Positions 51,441-63,545 are shown, numbered from the stretch's first letter. The stretch: DNA of 64,000 nt from Paracoccaceae bacterium (GCA_024642725.1 JAHEAO010000010.1:1-64000), one strand, 5' to 3'. Notes: a model not told the origin generated them from the sequence alone. Translations and numbers: made by a program.

Positions 51441-51698
51441 ATGAGAATTGAAGACGAAATGCGCGACAAACTGCGGGCAGCTTTTCAGCCGCGCGAGCTG
51501 GTGATCGTGGATGAGAGTGAGAAACATAGGGGGCACGCGGGGTATCGGGAAGGGGGCCAAAGCCATTTTCAGGTGACGATCGCTGCGGATGCTTTCGAAC
51601 CGATGAACCGGATCGAAAGGCACCGGGCCGTGCATGACGCTTTGGGCAAGGACCTGGTTGGTCGAATCCACGCGCTGTCGTTGCAAATCACGGCTTAG
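51441..51698 (+). CDS. BolA family protein
   Basis: MRIEDEMRDKLRAAFQPRELVIVDESEKHRGHAGYREGGQSHFQVTIAADAFEPMNRIERHRAVHDALG. Confidence 0.94.
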   Translation: MRIEDEMRDKLRAAFQPRELVIVDESEKHRGHAGYREGGQSHFQVTIAADAFEPMNRIERHRAVHDALGKDLVGRIHALSLQITA

Positions 51699-51751
51699 GG
51701 TGCCGACGGTCTTGCGGGCGGATCGCATCGGGCCTGCATGATTGTGCCGGC

Positions 51752-52183
51752 CTATTGCGCCGCGACATCCGGGGTTCCCGATGTCTTGCCGGGATCACCT
51801 TTGAGCACGCCGCCCACGGGGGGCGCTTTTCCCGTTGCTTCGGCCCTGCTGCCGATCATCCCGATCGCCGGGGTTTCTTCGGAAGGCTTGCCCTGCTCGG
51901 GCTCGGCCTGCTTTTCCAGAAGTTTCGGTTTCTCGGCGGGGGCCTTTTCCGCAAGAGCGCGGCGGAAGACCAGCAGGTTCTGGTAGGTTGTCGTGCGCCC
52001 GGTCAGGCCAACACGTTCTTCGCAAGGCAGGGTGTCGGTGCGCTGGTATTCCCAGCCCTGCAGCCCCTGTTCGTTCATAAGGCTTTGCAGAGCGAAGGCG
52101 AACTTGCCGTCCGTCCCTTTGACGCCCTTCCCACGCTGGCCCTTTCTGGGCGCTGGGACCACCTTGTACTCGTAACGCAGCAT
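51752..52183 (-). CDS. DUF4177-like domain protein
   Basis: MLRYEYKVVPAPRKGQRGKGVKGTDGKFAFALQSLMNEQGLQGWEYQRTDTLPCEER...NLLVFRR with a low-complexity C-terminal tail. Confidence 0.65.
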   Translation of the reverse strand: MLRYEYKVVPAPRKGQRGKGVKGTDGKFAFALQSLMNEQGLQGWEYQRTDTLPCEERVGLTGRTTTYQNLLVFRRALAEKAPAEKPKLLEKQAEPEQGKPSEETPAIGMIGSRAEATGKAPPVGGVLKGDPGKTSGTPDVAAQ

Positions 52184-52257
52184 CAGATCACTCCCCTTCC
52201 ACGCCGTCCGACATTAGCAAGAGTCTTCGGGCTGGCCAAGGTTCTGCTTGGCATGGC

Positions 52258-53769
52258 TCAGAGGCTGAGTTTTTCGGCAACGATATCGTTTACGGCCTTC
52301 GGGTTCGCCTTGCCGCCCGTCGCCTTCATCACCTGGCCGACGAACCAGCCCGCGAGTTTCGGATTGGCCTTGGCTTTCTCGACCTGATCGGGGTTGGCGG
52401 CGATCACCTCGTCCACCGCCTTTTCGATGGCGCCGGTATCGGTGACCTGCTTCATGCCGCGTTTCTCGACGATCTCGGCCGGATCGCCGCCCTCGGTGTA
52501 GACGATTTCAAAGATGTCCTTGGCGATCTTGCCAGAGATGTCGCCCTTGGCAATCAGGTCGATGATGCCGCCAAGCTGCGCCGCCGTGACCGGACTTTCC
52601 GTGATGTCGTGGTCTTCCTTCTTGAGCCGTCCAAAGAGTTCGTTGATCACCCAATTGGCAGCCAGCTTTCCGTCGCGTCCCTGCGCTACGGCTTCGAAAT
52701 AAGCGGCATTGGCGACATCGGCTGTCAGCACCGAGGCATCGTATTCGGTCAGGCCGAATTCAGCGATGAACCGTGCCTTCTTGTCGTCGGGCAGTTCGGG
52801 CAGGCTTGCCTTGATCTCATCGACCCAGGCCTGCTCGATTTCCAGCGGCAACAGATCCGGGTCGGGGAAGTAGCGATAGTCGTGGGCTTCTTCCTTGGAC
52901 CGCATCGAACGGGTTTCGTTCTTGTCAGGATCGTAAAGCCGGGTTTCCTGATCGACCTTGCCGCCGTCTTCCAGAATGGCGATCTGACGGCGGGCCTCAT
53001 AGTCGATGGCCAACTGGATGAACCGCATCGAATTCATGTTCTTGATCTCGCAGCGCGTGCCGAGATGAGCGAAATCCTGGGTTTCCCAGTATTTTTCGTA
53101 ATCGCCGGGCCGGCAGACCGATACGTTGACGTCGGCGCGCAGGTTGCCGTTCTGCATGTTGCCGTCGCAGGTGCCCAGATAGCGCAGGATCTGGCGCAAC
53201 TTGACGACGTAGGCGGCGGCTTCCTCTGGTCCGCGCAGATCGGGGCGGCTGACGATCTCCATCAGCGCGACGCCGGTGCGGTTGAGGTCGACGAAGGACA
53301 TCGCAGGGTCCATGTCGTGGATCGACTTGCCGGCGTCTTGTTCGATATGGATGCGTTCTATGCGGACGCGGCGGGCGATGCCGGGGGCCATGTCGACGAT
53401 GACTTCGCCTTCGCCGACGATCGGGTGGTAGAGCTGGCTGATCTGGTAGCCCTGCGGCAGGTCGGGGTAAAAGTAGTTCTTGCGGTCGAAGGCCGAGACA
53501 AGGTTGATCTGTGCTTTCAGGCCTAGGCCGGTGCGCACGGCCTGTTCGACGCAGAATTCGTTTATGACGGGCAACATGCCGGGCATAGCCGCGTCGACGA
53601 AGGCAACGTTCGAGTTCGGTTCCGACCCGAACTTGGTCGAAGCGCCAGAGAACAGCTTGGCCTTGGATGCGACCTGGGCATGGACCTCCATCCCGATGAC
53701 GAGTTCCCAGTCATGTTTCGCGCCGGAAATGACTTTCGGTTTCGGGGTTTCGAAGGTGAGATCGAGCAT
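52258..53769 (-). CDS. gatB: Asp-tRNA(Asn)/Glu-tRNA(Gln) amidotransferase subunit B
   Basis: [87 protein letters not shown]. Confidence 0.97.
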   Translation of the reverse strand: MLDLTFETPKPKVISGAKHDWELVIGMEVHAQVASKAKLFSGASTKFGSEPNSNVAFVDAAMPGMLPVINEFCVEQAVRTGLGLKAQINLVSAFDRKNYFYPDLPQGYQISQLYHPIVGEGEVIVDMAPGIARRVRIERIHIEQDAGKSIHDMDPAMSFVDLNRTGVALMEIVSRPDLRGPEEAAAYVVKLRQILRYLGTCDGNMQNGNLRADVNVSVCRPGDYEKYWETQDFAHLGTRCEIKNMNSMRFIQLAIDYEARRQIAILEDGGKVDQETRLYDPDKNETRSMRSKEEAHDYRYFPDPDLLPLEIEQAWVDEIKASLPELPDDKKARFIAEFGLTEYDASVLTADVANAAYFEAVAQGRDGKLAANWVINELFGRLKKEDHDITESPVTAAQLGGIIDLIAKGDISGKIAKDIFEIVYTEGGDPAEIVEKRGMKQVTDTGAIEKAVDEVIAANPDQVEKAKANPKLAGWFVGQVMKATGGKANPKAVNDIVAEKLSL

Positions 53770-53958
53770 CGGATATGGTCCTGTCATCGCTTTGAAAGGC
53801 GTTCTAGGACAGCGTGGGCAAGGGGGCAAGGGGGGCGGCGCGGTGAGTCGAAGTGGCGAAAGACCGCCGACGCAGAGTCAAGGCCATAGACGTGCAGGCG
53901 AAAGTTGGGGCAAAACCCCTGCGCCGGGCAGGACCCGGGGGCTGCCTGAGTTATACAG

Positions 53959-54573
53959 ATGCAATTCATGTCTTTTGGCCGCGCTGCGGTCTTCTGCGTT
54001 TCTTTGATTTTGCCTGCCGCCTGCACGATGGCCAATCAGGACGAAGTATCACGGCGCGAGACCTTGCCGACCATGAGATGGGATCACCGCCCAGAATCTG
54101 ACGTTTGGACGAAAGCGACTTTGGCGGCGGTCCAGACCCATGGGACCGCGCTGGTCGACACGGTTCCGGCCGACATCGCCGCATGGTGCCCCGGATACGA
54201 GGAGGCGAGCGAGACCGAGCGTGCTGAATTCTGGGTCGGCCTGCTTTCAACTCTGGCGAAATACGAAAGCACCTGGAATCCGAAAGCTTCCGGTGGCGGG
54301 GGCAAGTGGATCGGCCTGACGCAGATCGATCCGCGCACCGCGCGCGGCTATGGCTGTTCGGCGCAAAGTGTCGACGCGCTGAAAGACGGCGTTGCCAACC
54401 TGTCCTGTGCGGTTCGGATCGCGGCTGTTCAGGTTGCTCGGGATGACGCGCTGATTTCGGATGCAAGCGGGTCGTGGCGTGGTGTTGCGCGCGACTGGGC
54501 GCCGTTCCGTTCCAGCGCCAAGCGTGCCGATATGGCCGCGTGGACCCGGTCGCAGGATTATTGCAGGGGCTAA
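53959..54573 (+). CDS. SLT/lysozyme-like (transglycosylase) lipoprotein
   Basis: Lipobox-like LPAACTM; LLSTLAKYESTWNPKASGGGGKWIGLTQIDPRTARGYGC resembles an SLT domain. Confidence 0.75.
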   Translation: MQFMSFGRAAVFCVSLILPAACTMANQDEVSRRETLPTMRWDHRPESDVWTKATLAAVQTHGTALVDTVPADIAAWCPGYEEASETERAEFWVGLLSTLAKYESTWNPKASGGGGKWIGLTQIDPRTARGYGCSAQSVDALKDGVANLSCAVRIAAVQVARDDALISDASGSWRGVARDWAPFRSSAKRADMAAWTRSQDYCRG

Positions 54574-55208
54574 GTTGCGACCGTCGGGGTCGTGCCCGCC
54601 ATCACGTAGCTTTCCCATGCGATATCGCCAGACCAGCGCCAGATTGCCAAAAGCGGATCCGCGCCAGTGAACGTGGCATGCGGCGCCATAGAGGGGTGAA
54701 AGATGACCTCACCCGTTGTCCGCTGCGCGGGGGCGCTGTCATAAAGGCTCCATCGCCCTGAGTCTGTCAGGGCGACATAGGTTTCTTCGGCGGCATGGCT
54801 TCGCGAAGTATAGGCGACGTGTCTGGCCTGCAGGAACAGGCCGGCGCGAACCGTTGGAGAATGGATCATTCCTGTTGGGCCGATAATCTCTGCCGTCAGC
54901 ATCTGGACCGCGACATCGGCACGAATGCGACCGTTCTCCAGCCCGGCATGTTGCCAGCGAATGACGGGCAGCACATTCGCGATCAGCCCCGCGATCGGAT
55001 GGGATGACAATGCCAGCGCTTCGTTAACCTGATCGAGCAGCGGCGGCGGGGCAGGCGGCTGATCGGAGAGGCTGAAACGTGATTGCCTGAGGGCCGCCGC
55101 AACTTGGTCCCCTCCGGCGCGGCCTTCGGCGGCATAGAGATCGGCAATGGACAGTATCAGCGCGCGGAAGTTCTCTGTGTCGGCCATGGCGGTGTCCCGG
55201 TCATTCAA
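54570..55208 (-). CDS. DMSP lyase family-like cupin protein (DddL/DddQ-like)
   Basis: Cupin region ARHVAYTSRSHAAEETYVALTDSGRWSLYDSAPAQRTTGEVIFHPSMAPHATFTGADPLLAIWRWSGDI; N-terminal helical region as in the family. Confidence 0.6.
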   Translation of the reverse strand: MNDRDTAMADTENFRALILSIADLYAAEGRAGGDQVAAALRQSRFSLSDQPPAPPPLLDQVNEALALSSHPIAGLIANVLPVIRWQHAGLENGRIRADVAVQMLTAEIIGPTGMIHSPTVRAGLFLQARHVAYTSRSHAAEETYVALTDSGRWSLYDSAPAQRTTGEVIFHPSMAPHATFTGADPLLAIWRWSGDIAWESYVMAGTTPTVAT

Positions 55209-55280
55209 GCAAAGAGAATGCCCGCGCGCCTGCCTTATGCCCGCCAGAATGCGACGCGATTACTGTCGGATATGGCCGGG

Positions 55281-56030
55281 TCAGCGGCCCCCCGATACGT
55301 CGAGCGTGGTTCCGGTCACGTAGGAAGCCTTGTCGGAGAGAAGCCACAACACCGCCTCGGCCACTTCCTCGGCGCTGCCGGTGCGCTTCATCGGGACCAT
55401 GCCTGCGAGTCTTTGGGCGCGGTCGGGGTCTCCTCCCTTGCCGTGGATCGGGGTTTCGATAAGACCGGGGCGGATGCCCACAACACGGATGCCTTCGGCG
55501 GCGACCTCGTCGGACAGGCCTTTGGTCAGGATGTCGATGCCGGCCTTGGCGGCGGCGTAATCGACATAAAGAGCGCCGGCGCCAAGGCGCGCGGCGGCTG
55601 AGGAAATGTTGACGATCGCGCCCCCTTTTCCGCCCTTCGCCGTCGACATCCGGCGCACGGCCTGACCGGCGACGAGGATCGGGCCCATCAGGTTGGTGTC
55701 GAGCATCCGGCGCAGCCGATCGGGGGCCATCTGATCCACGCGCGCGGCAACGTCGACAACCCCCGCATTGTTCACGAGCCCGTCGAGGTGATCGAAATGC
55801 GCATCAAATTCAGCAAAGAACCGCTCGATCTGATCGGGGTCGGACAGGTCAGCCTGTATCAGGACAGCGCGGCCCCCCGCGGCCTCGACGTCCTTGGCGA
55901 CTTCCGACGCTCCTTTCTGGTCGGTACGATAGCCGATGGCCACATCGTAGCCGTTCTGCGCGGCAAGGCGCGCGGCGGCTGCGCCTATGCCAGTGGACGC
56001 TCCGGTGACGATGAGGGTTTTTCGGGTCAT
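55281..56030 (-). CDS. SDR family oxidoreductase
   Basis: TLIVTGASTGIGAAAARLAA, LVNNAGVVD, YVDYAAAKAGIDILTKGLSDEVAAEGIRVVGIRPGLIETPIH. Confidence 0.95.
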   Translation of the reverse strand: MTRKTLIVTGASTGIGAAAARLAAQNGYDVAIGYRTDQKGASEVAKDVEAAGGRAVLIQADLSDPDQIERFFAEFDAHFDHLDGLVNNAGVVDVAARVDQMAPDRLRRMLDTNLMGPILVAGQAVRRMSTAKGGKGGAIVNISSAAARLGAGALYVDYAAAKAGIDILTKGLSDEVAAEGIRVVGIRPGLIETPIHGKGGDPDRAQRLAGMVPMKRTGSAEEVAEAVLWLLSDKASYVTGTTLDVSGGR

Positions 56031-56034
56031 GGGC

Positions 56035-57075
56035 TTACTCCGGCAATTGGATTTGCAGTTTGATATCGGTCGGGCGGGCCTCTGCCGCGCGTTCGAAGGC
56101 TCGGACAGCGTCGGCGAAAGCGAAAGTTTCGGTGATCAGCGGATTGAGATCGATCTTGCCGCTGGCGATGAATTCAACCGCGCGGTCATAGACGTTGGCA
56201 TAGCGGAATACGGTTTCCATGCGTAGTTCCTTGGTCTGGGCGGTGACCACGTCGAATCCCACGGGGGCCACGGGCATGCCGACAAAGACCACGCAGCCGC
56301 CCGGCCGGGCGTGATGGAAAATCTGCGTGAAGGCCGAGGGATGGCCAGAGCATTCGAAGATCACGTCTGCCCCCCAGCCGCCTGTGGCGGCCATGACCTG
56401 ATCGGTCAGGTCTCCGCCCGCGGGAGTCAGCGGGACTATGCCCCTATAGGCCCCGGCGGTTTCAAGCTTGTCCGCAACCACGTCGAAGATCATCACCCGC
56501 GCGCAGCCACCGGCAAGGGCGGCAAGCGCGGTCAGGATTCCGATGGGACCGGCTCCGACCACGAGCCCGACGTCGCCGGGTGCAATCTTGGCCTTGGCCG
56601 CTGCCTGCATCCCGATGGCGAAGGGTTCGACCATCGCGCCTTCGGCGAAACTGACGTTGTCGGGCAGCTTGTAGGTATAGGCGGCCGGGTGGATCACCTC
56701 TGGCGTCAGGCAGCCATGGATCGGCGGAGTGGCCCAGAAGGTCACCGAAGGGTCGACATTATAAAGGCCAAGCTTCGAGGCGCGGGAGTTGGGATCGGGA
56801 ATGCCGGGCTCCATGCAGACCCGGTCGCCGGGTTTGAGCGTCGTCACATTCTGCCCGACCTCCCGGACGGTGCCCGATGCCTCATGCCCCAGAACCATCG
56901 GTTCCCTGACGATGAAGGGCCCGATGCGCCCATGCGTATAGTAATGCACGTCGCTGCCGCAGATGCCGACGGTATTGATCGCGATCCTTACGTCGTTCGG
57001 GCCAAGGGTGCCGGGCAGGTCAATGTCGCGGATCGAGAGTTGACGTGTTCTTTCAAGGACAAGTGCCGTTGCCAT
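56035..57075 (-). CDS. zinc-dependent alcohol dehydrogenase (xylitol/sorbitol dehydrogenase-like)
   Basis: [74 protein letters not shown]. Confidence 0.9.
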   Translation of the reverse strand: MATALVLERTRQLSIRDIDLPGTLGPNDVRIAINTVGICGSDVHYYTHGRIGPFIVREPMVLGHEASGTVREVGQNVTTLKPGDRVCMEPGIPDPNSRASKLGLYNVDPSVTFWATPPIHGCLTPEVIHPAAYTYKLPDNVSFAEGAMVEPFAIGMQAAAKAKIAPGDVGLVVGAGPIGILTALAALAGGCARVMIFDVVADKLETAGAYRGIVPLTPAGGDLTDQVMAATGGWGADVIFECSGHPSAFTQIFHHARPGGCVVFVGMPVAPVGFDVVTAQTKELRMETVFRYANVYDRAVEFIASGKIDLNPLITETFAFADAVRAFERAAEARPTDIKLQIQLPE

Positions 57076-57076
57076 G

Positions 57077-59641
57077 TCAGCCCCCCAGAATGCGCGTGAC
57101 CATCTCTGTCGTGTCGCGCGACAGGCCCGTGGCGGCCCTGATGCGCTGAAGCTCGGCGCGGATCATCTGCTGGCGGTCGGCATCATAGCGGCGCCAGGCG
57201 TCGAAGGTGCCCGCCGCGCGCGCGGCGACTTGAGGGTTGGCGGCGTCGATCCGGATGATCCAGTCAGCGAACCACCGGTAAGCCGCGCCATCCGGCTGGT
57301 GGAACGCCGCCGGATTTGCAGAGGCGAGGCCGTAGATCAGCGCGCGCAGCCGGTTGGGGGTCTTCCAATTGAAATCTTTGTGAGATTCCAGAGCCTTGGC
57401 GATCCCGAGCGCGGCTTCGGGATTGCTGCGGGCGGGCTGGATCATGAACCATTTGTCCATAACAAGCCGGTCATGGCGCCATTGGTCGTAGAAGCTTTTG
57501 ACAGCCGCCTTTCCATGCTCGGTCGGAATCAGCTGCCCCAGTGCAGCGAGCTGCTCGGTCATGTTGTCGGCCTTTTCGAAAAGCGCTTTTGCTGCCTTTC
57601 CATTGTCAAGTCGGGTGATCAGCGACAGGGCGGTGCTGCGCAGATCGCGTCGCCCGGCGGCGGCGGCATCGGGGGAATAGGGGCCGGTTACGGCCATCGC
57701 CGTGTAAAGCCCCGGCAGATCACGTTCCAAGCGCAGGGCCATCGCGTCCAGCAAGGCCTCGCGTCGGGCATGGATCGCGCTGGGGTCCGGCGTGGTGCCC
57801 GCGTCATGAAGCGTTTGGGCCAAATCGTCTTCGCTGGGCAGTGCGAGGGCCAGAGACCGGAACGCCGGGTCAAGGCTATCGTCCAAGGCGACTTGGGCGA
57901 TCGCGTCAAGATAGGCCGGGGCCGGGGCGCTGCCCTTGGCGATCATCGAGGTCAAGACGTCCTTGGCCAGGGCGCGACCGGATTCCCACTTGTTGAAGGG
58001 GTCGGTGTCATGGGCCAGCAGGAAGGCGCGTTCTTTCGCCGAGGTCTCGCGGTCGAGAATGACGGGGGCAGAGAAATGCCGCAGGATCGATGGGATCGGG
58101 CGGCTGCCAAGTCCGTCGAACTTGAAGCTCTGCGTGACTTTCGTCATCTCCAGCACGGTTGTCGGAACGACCTCATCCCCATTGGGATTGAGTAGCCCGA
58201 CCGCGATGGGGATGACCCGTGGCGGCTTGCCGTCCTGACCCGGTGTCGGGGCGGTTTCCTGCCGGAAGGTCAAGGTATAGGTGCCGTCCGACCATGCCTC
58301 CGACACTGACAGATGCGGTGTGCCGGCATCGCTGTACCAGCGTTTGAACTGTGTCAGATCGCGGCCGGTGGCGTCTTCAAAGACCTTCAGCCAATCCTCG
58401 ATCGTCGCGGCGTCACCATCGTGGCGGTCAAAATAGAGATCGAGCGCCTTCTTGTAGCCGTCGTCCCCGACGAGTGTCTTGAGCATGCCGATGACCTCGG
58501 CGCCCTTTTCATAGACGGTGGCGGTGTAGAAATTGTTGATCTCGACGAAGCTCTCGGGCCGGACCGGGTGCGACAGGGGGCCGTTGTCTTCACGGAACTG
58601 ACGGGCGCGCAGTTGCAGCACGTCCTCGATCCGCTTTACGGCACGGCTGCGCATGTCCTGCGAAAACTGCTGGTCCCGGAAGACCGTCAGACCTTCCTTG
58701 AGGCACAGCTGGAACCAGTCGCGGCAGGTGATGCGGTTGCCTGTCCAGTTATGAAAATATTCATGCGCGATGATGCCTTCGATCAGGTCGTAGTCGGTGT
58801 CGGTGGCAGTCGCGGGGCTCGCAAGAACATATTTGGAGTTGAAAATGTTCAAGCCCTTGTTCTCCATCGCCCCCATGTTGAAATCATCCACTGCGACAAT
58901 GTTGAAAACGTCCAAGTCGTATTCCCGACCATAGACATCCTCATCCCATTTCATCGACCGTTTGAGCGCGTCCATTGCATAGGCGCATTTGTCCTCATCG
59001 CCCTTGCGGACCCAGATGTTCAGATCGACCGACTTGCCCGATGCGGTGGTAAAATGGTCGGAATGGGCCACGAGGTCGCCTGCGACGAGCGCAAAGAGAT
59101 ACGCCGGTTTCGGCCAAGGGTCATACCATTCGGCCCAGCCGTTGCCGCTGGCCGCCGGATTGCCGTTTGACAGCAGGATGGGCTGGTCGCCCTCGACCCT
59201 GACTGTGAATGTCGCCATGACATCCGGGCGGTCGGGGTAATAGGTGATCTTGCGAAAGCCCTCGGCCTCGCATTGCGTGCAATACATGCCGTTCGACATG
59301 TAGAGCCCTTCCAGCGCGGTATTGCCGGCCGGGCCGATTGTTACCTCGGCTTCGAAGGTGAAGGGGCCGGATGGCAACTCGTCGGCAGCGACTACAAGAC
59401 AGGTGTCAGTGATCTTGGGATGGATCGGCCGACCGTCGATCTTGGCCGAGATCAGCTTCAGTCCTTCACCGTCCAGTTTCAGATCGCCGCCCGACGAGGC
59501 GGCATTGGGCCGGAAAACGATGCGCGAGAGCACGCGTGTCGCGTTCGGATCAAGCCGGAAGGTCAGGTGAACCGAGTCGATCAGGTGGCTGAATGGTTTG
59601 TAATCCGACAGGTGGATCGTTTGCGGCGCGGCGTCTTTCAC
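57077..59641 (-). CDS. pepN: aminopeptidase N
   Basis: [20 protein letters not shown] (GAMEN), [38 protein letters not shown] (HExxH...E). Confidence 0.97.
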   Translation of the reverse strand: MKDAAPQTIHLSDYKPFSHLIDSVHLTFRLDPNATRVLSRIVFRPNAASSGGDLKLDGEGLKLISAKIDGRPIHPKITDTCLVVAADELPSGPFTFEAEVTIGPAGNTALEGLYMSNGMYCTQCEAEGFRKITYYPDRPDVMATFTVRVEGDQPILLSNGNPAASGNGWAEWYDPWPKPAYLFALVAGDLVAHSDHFTTASGKSVDLNIWVRKGDEDKCAYAMDALKRSMKWDEDVYGREYDLDVFNIVAVDDFNMGAMENKGLNIFNSKYVLASPATATDTDYDLIEGIIAHEYFHNWTGNRITCRDWFQLCLKEGLTVFRDQQFSQDMRSRAVKRIEDVLQLRARQFREDNGPLSHPVRPESFVEINNFYTATVYEKGAEVIGMLKTLVGDDGYKKALDLYFDRHDGDAATIEDWLKVFEDATGRDLTQFKRWYSDAGTPHLSVSEAWSDGTYTLTFRQETAPTPGQDGKPPRVIPIAVGLLNPNGDEVVPTTVLEMTKVTQSFKFDGLGSRPIPSILRHFSAPVILDRETSAKERAFLLAHDTDPFNKWESGRALAKDVLTSMIAKGSAPAPAYLDAIAQVALDDSLDPAFRSLALALPSEDDLAQTLHDAGTTPDPSAIHARREALLDAMALRLERDLPGLYTAMAVTGPYSPDAAAAGRRDLRSTALSLITRLDNGKAAKALFEKADNMTEQLAALGQLIPTEHGKAAVKSFYDQWRHDRLVMDKWFMIQPARSNPEAALGIAKALESHKDFNWKTPNRLRALIYGLASANPAAFHQPDGAAYRWFADWIIRIDAANPQVAARAAGTFDAWRRYDADRQQMIRAELQRIRAATGLSRDTTEMVTRILGG

Positions 59642-59705
59642 GAGGAACTCTCCGGGGGAATGGTCCCGGAGAGCCTAGACCGCGCGGGCGGCAGCTTCAA
59701 TGGGG

Positions 59706-60155
59706 TCAGGCAGCCCTGGAATTGACGAAGGCCGCGAGTTTGCCGAGCGTTTGCAGGCCAAGCTCCGCAGCGCCAAAGCCCTTGGCGTTTTCGTATTCCT
59801 CGACTGTGACGAAGGTCATCGACAGCGTCACCTTGGTCTTGCCGCCCAGATCCTCGAAGGTCGCCGTGGCATCGGCATGCTTCGGTCCGTTTTCGCCCCA
59901 GTGCAGCGTGTAGTCGATACCTGCAGGATCAAAGCGGGAATAACGATGATGGTTGGGAAAGACCGTGCCGTCGGGCGCGATCATGTCGAACACCCATTCG
60001 CCGCCGGTGCGCAGGTCGATCCGGGCGGTTCGGCAGGAAAAGCCGTCGGGCCCCCACCACTGGGGCAGGCAATCGGGGTCGGCCCATGCCGCATAGACCA
60101 GTGCGGCGGGAGCGGCGATGAAGCGCTCGATGACCATTGTCCGGTCGTCAGTCAT
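59706..60155 (-). CDS. SRPBCC (AHSA1-type) domain protein
   Basis: RFIAAPAALVYAAWADPDCLPQWWGPDGFSCRTARIDLRTGGEWVFDMIAPDGT. Confidence 0.92.
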   Translation of the reverse strand: MTDDRTMVIERFIAAPAALVYAAWADPDCLPQWWGPDGFSCRTARIDLRTGGEWVFDMIAPDGTVFPNHHRYSRFDPAGIDYTLHWGENGPKHADATATFEDLGGKTKVTLSMTFVTVEEYENAKGFGAAELGLQTLGKLAAFVNSRAA

Positions 60156-60631
60156 CTGGACGTCTCCATTCCCGTCTGAATGTATTCCACAAGCTGGTCC
60201 ACGACTGTGCCCCAGCCGTCGAAAAAGCCCATCTCCTCATGACTCTTGCGGGTTTCGGGCGAACGATGGCGGGCCGTGGCCGTGTATGTCGTGCCGCCGT
60301 CCGGCGTGTCTTCAAGGTCCAGAATGGCCGTCATGAAAGGGTCGGGCGACGGTTTCCAGCCCTCTGTGTAAGTATCTGTGAAAACGAGTCTTTTCCCGTC
60401 CACGACTTCCAGGAAGACGCCGTTGTTCTCCATCGCGTTGCCGTCGACGTCGAAGGTCGTGTTGAACTTGCCGCCGACCCGCAGATCGAGATCGCATTTG
60501 GTGACCCGGTGCGGTCGGGGAACGAAGAAATTCGGGATATGCTCGGGCGATGTCCAGCATTCCCAGATCAGGGCGCGGGGGACGGGCAGGGTCCGCGTGA
60601 AGGTCAGGTCAGTCCTTGGATCGAGTTTCAT
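60152..60631 (-). CDS. SRPBCC (AHSA1-type) domain protein
   Basis: LTFTRTLPVPRALIWECWTSPEHIPNFFVPRPHRVTKCDLDLRVGGKFNTTFDVDGN. Confidence 0.92.
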   Translation of the reverse strand: MKLDPRTDLTFTRTLPVPRALIWECWTSPEHIPNFFVPRPHRVTKCDLDLRVGGKFNTTFDVDGNAMENNGVFLEVVDGKRLVFTDTYTEGWKPSPDPFMTAILDLEDTPDGGTTYTATARHRSPETRKSHEEMGFFDGWGTVVDQLVEYIQTGMETSR

Positions 60632-60968
60632 CGGCGCGTTCCTTCATGAGTTTCGTGACATAGTCGTCCAGTCGGTCGAGCCGACTTTCCCAGATCGCGC
60701 GTTGTTCATCGATCCAGCTGCGCGCCGGTTCCAGCGCGCCGGGGCGCATCGCGCAGGTGCGCACGCGACCGGACTTGGTGGTTTCGATCAGGCCGCCGTC
60801 TTCCAGCCTCTTCAGATGACCCATGAACGAGGGCAGGGCCATTTCGAACGGCTCTGCCAGTGCGCTGACCGGGGCGGGGCCTTTTGCCAGCCGGGTCAGG
60901 ATCGCGCGTCGCGTGGGGTCCGACAGGGCCTGAAAGAGCGAATCGAGGTCTGGTGAATGGTAAGTCAT
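60609..60968 (-). CDS. ArsR-family HTH transcriptional regulator
   Basis: LDSLFQALSDPTRRAILTRLAKGPAPVSALAEPFEMALPSFMGHLKRLEDGGLIETTKSGRVRTC; first gene of the ArsR-SRPBCC-SRPBCC unit. Confidence 0.93.
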   Translation of the reverse strand: MTYHSPDLDSLFQALSDPTRRAILTRLAKGPAPVSALAEPFEMALPSFMGHLKRLEDGGLIETTKSGRVRTCAMRPGALEPARSWIDEQRAIWESRLDRLDDYVTKLMKERADETRSKD

Positions 60969-61178
60969 ATGGCTAAGTATTCACTTGCCAGCCGTTCTGG
61001 CAACAAATATTTAGGTTATCGCCTAAGTTTTGCCGCGAATATGGAAGGTGCAACAAATTGTCCTTGGCAATTGGACGGAATTATTGACCGGAACGGTTGC
61101 GACTGCCCGAGTTTTCGCTAGGTTCCCGGCCAGTCAACCAGCATTGCATGCGGTGGTATTCAGTACGGAGGAGCCGGG

Positions 61179-63317
61179 ATGAGCAAGCGGATCGAGAAAC
61201 ACGGACTTCAGGTCGCCGAAGAACTGGTCAGGTTCATCGAGAAAGATGCTTTGCCGGGCACCGGCGTTACTGCGGACGCCTTCTGGAAAGGGATGGCGCG
61301 ACTGGCCCATGACCTTGGCCCGAAGAACACTGCGCTGCTGGAGCGCCGGCAGGACTTGCAGAGGCAGATTGACGCTTGGCATGTCGCACGCAAGAATCAG
61401 GCACATGATCCGGCGGCCTACAAGGCTTTCCTGACAGAGATCGGTTATCTCGAAAAGGAAGGGGCGAAGTTCAAGATCGACACCGCCAATGTCGATCCCG
61501 AGATCGCCAAGGTGCCGGGGCCGCAACTCGTCGTGCCGGTTACCAACGCCCGCTATGCGATCAATGCAGCGAACGCACGCTGGGGGTCCTACTACGACGC
61601 GCTTTACGGCACCGATGCCATGGGCACACCGCCCGAGGGCAAGGGCTATGACCGGGGGCGGGGCGGCCGCGTCGTTGCGCGGGCCCGGGTCTTTCTGGAT
61701 GACATCTTTCCAGTCGACCGGATCAGCCATGTCGATGCGCGCCGCTACTGGGTGGAACGCGGTGAGTTGATGATCGACGGCTACCGGCTGAAAGACGCAT
61801 CGAAATTCGTCGGATACCGAGGTGACCCGGACGAACCCGAGGCGATCCTCCTGGTCAATAACGGTCTGCATGTCGAACTGGCCTTTGACGCGGCACACCC
61901 GATCGGCCGCCATGACCCGGCGAACATGTCCGACGTGATCCTTGAGGCGGCGATGACCACGATCATGGATTGCGAGGATTCCGTTGCCTGTGTCGATGCC
62001 GAGGACAAGGTTCTGGCCTATTCCAACTGGATGGGCCTCATGAAAGGCGATCTGGTGGCCGAGATGGAAAAGGGCGGCAAGCGCTTTACCCGCCACCTGT
62101 CGCCCGATCGTGAATATGTTTCGCCCAAGGGCACGCCCTTCAGCCTGAAAGGGCGCTCGCTGATGTGGGTGCGCAATGTCGGTCATTTGATGACCAACCC
62201 GGCAATTCTCGACCGCGACGGCAACGAGATCTATGAAGGGCTGATGGATGCGCTGTGCACGACGATGATCGCGATGCACGACCTGAAACGCGATGGCGGC
62301 AATTCCATGCATGGCTCGGTCTACGTTGTGAAGCCGAAAATGCACGGGCCTGCGGAGGTTGCCTTCGCCGATGAAACGTTCGACCTTGTCGAAGAGGTTT
62401 TGGGCCTGCCGCGCCATACCGTGAAACTTGGCATCATGGACGAAGAGCGGCGGACAAGCGTCAACCTCAAGGAATGTATTCGGGCCGCGAAGCACCGTGT
62501 TGCCTTCATCAACACCGGGTTCCTCGACCGCACCGGCGACGAGATTCATACCTCGATGGAAGCCGGCGCGTTCAGCCGCAAGGATTTCATCAAGCGCAAG
62601 TCGTGGATCGGCGCTTATGAAAACCAGAATGTCGATATCGGGTTGGAATGCGGGCTGCAGGGCAAGGCCCAGATCGGCAAGGGAATGTGGGCCGCGCCCG
62701 ACCTGATGGCCGCGATGCTAGAACAGAAGATCGAGCATCCGCGCGCCGGCGCCAATACCGCCTGGGTTCCCAGCCCGACCGCCGCGACGCTGCACGCGAC
62801 GCATTACCACCGGGTTGATGTTTTCGCGGCACAGGACAAGATCGCCAAGGGCGGTAAGCGCGCCTATGTAGAAACGGTGCTTGAGATCCCGCTGGCGACA
62901 TACCGCGCGTGGTCGCCAAAGGATGTCGTGCGAGAAGTCGAGAACAATGCGCAGGGTATTCTGGGATACGTGGTGCGCTGGATCGATCAGGGCGTCGGCT
63001 GCTCCAAGGTGCCGGATATCAACGATGTCGGGCTGATGGAGGACCGCGCGACCTGCCGCATTTCGGCGCAGCATATTGCGAACTGGTTGCACCACGGCGT
63101 CGTCAGCCGCGATCAGGTCATGGAGGCGATGCGCAAGATGGCCGCCGTCGTCGACCGGCAAAACGCCGGGGACCCGACCTACAAGCCGATGGCGCCGGGA
63201 TTCGACGGGATCGCATTTCAGGCGGCCTGCGATCTGGTGTTGCAGGGGCGGGAGCAGCCTTCGGGCTATACCGAGCCGATCCTTCACGCCAGACGGCTGC
63301 AGCTTAAGGCGCGCTAG
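61179..63317 (+). CDS. glcB: malate synthase G
   Basis: [82 protein letters not shown]. Confidence 0.97.
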   Translation: MSKRIEKHGLQVAEELVRFIEKDALPGTGVTADAFWKGMARLAHDLGPKNTALLERRQDLQRQIDAWHVARKNQAHDPAAYKAFLTEIGYLEKEGAKFKIDTANVDPEIAKVPGPQLVVPVTNARYAINAANARWGSYYDALYGTDAMGTPPEGKGYDRGRGGRVVARARVFLDDIFPVDRISHVDARRYWVERGELMIDGYRLKDASKFVGYRGDPDEPEAILLVNNGLHVELAFDAAHPIGRHDPANMSDVILEAAMTTIMDCEDSVACVDAEDKVLAYSNWMGLMKGDLVAEMEKGGKRFTRHLSPDREYVSPKGTPFSLKGRSLMWVRNVGHLMTNPAILDRDGNEIYEGLMDALCTTMIAMHDLKRDGGNSMHGSVYVVKPKMHGPAEVAFADETFDLVEEVLGLPRHTVKLGIMDEERRTSVNLKECIRAAKHRVAFINTGFLDRTGDEIHTSMEAGAFSRKDFIKRKSWIGAYENQNVDIGLECGLQGKAQIGKGMWAAPDLMAAMLEQKIEHPRAGANTAWVPSPTAATLHATHYHRVDVFAAQDKIAKGGKRAYVETVLEIPLATYRAWSPKDVVREVENNAQGILGYVVRWIDQGVGCSKVPDINDVGLMEDRATCRISAQHIANWLHHGVVSRDQVMEAMRKMAAVVDRQNAGDPTYKPMAPGFDGIAFQAACDLVLQGREQPSGYTEPILHARRLQLKAR

Positions 63318-63545
63318 CGGCGCGTCCTGCAGGCGAAGTTCGAACCAGATCCGAAGACAATCGGCTCGCGTCGCCAACGGGTGAGCGGTCCGATCCAATA
63401 TATTGGGGGCTCCGCTCTTGCGTGCGAAGCCCCCGCATACCGACCAATGTGAAAAATGGGGCATGCCCCGGGGATGCTGGCCGGTATCTTGGCATTCACC
63501 CAAACCTGACAGGAGAGGGCGGAAGCGCGTTCTTGCGGCCGATCG

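Noticed and set aside
63395-63434. CCAATATATTGG palindrome and gggggct/agccccc hairpin between glcB and the fasciclin gene
   Set aside because: Could be a terminator for the convergent genes, but the stem is short with a 16-nt loop and no clear T-tract.
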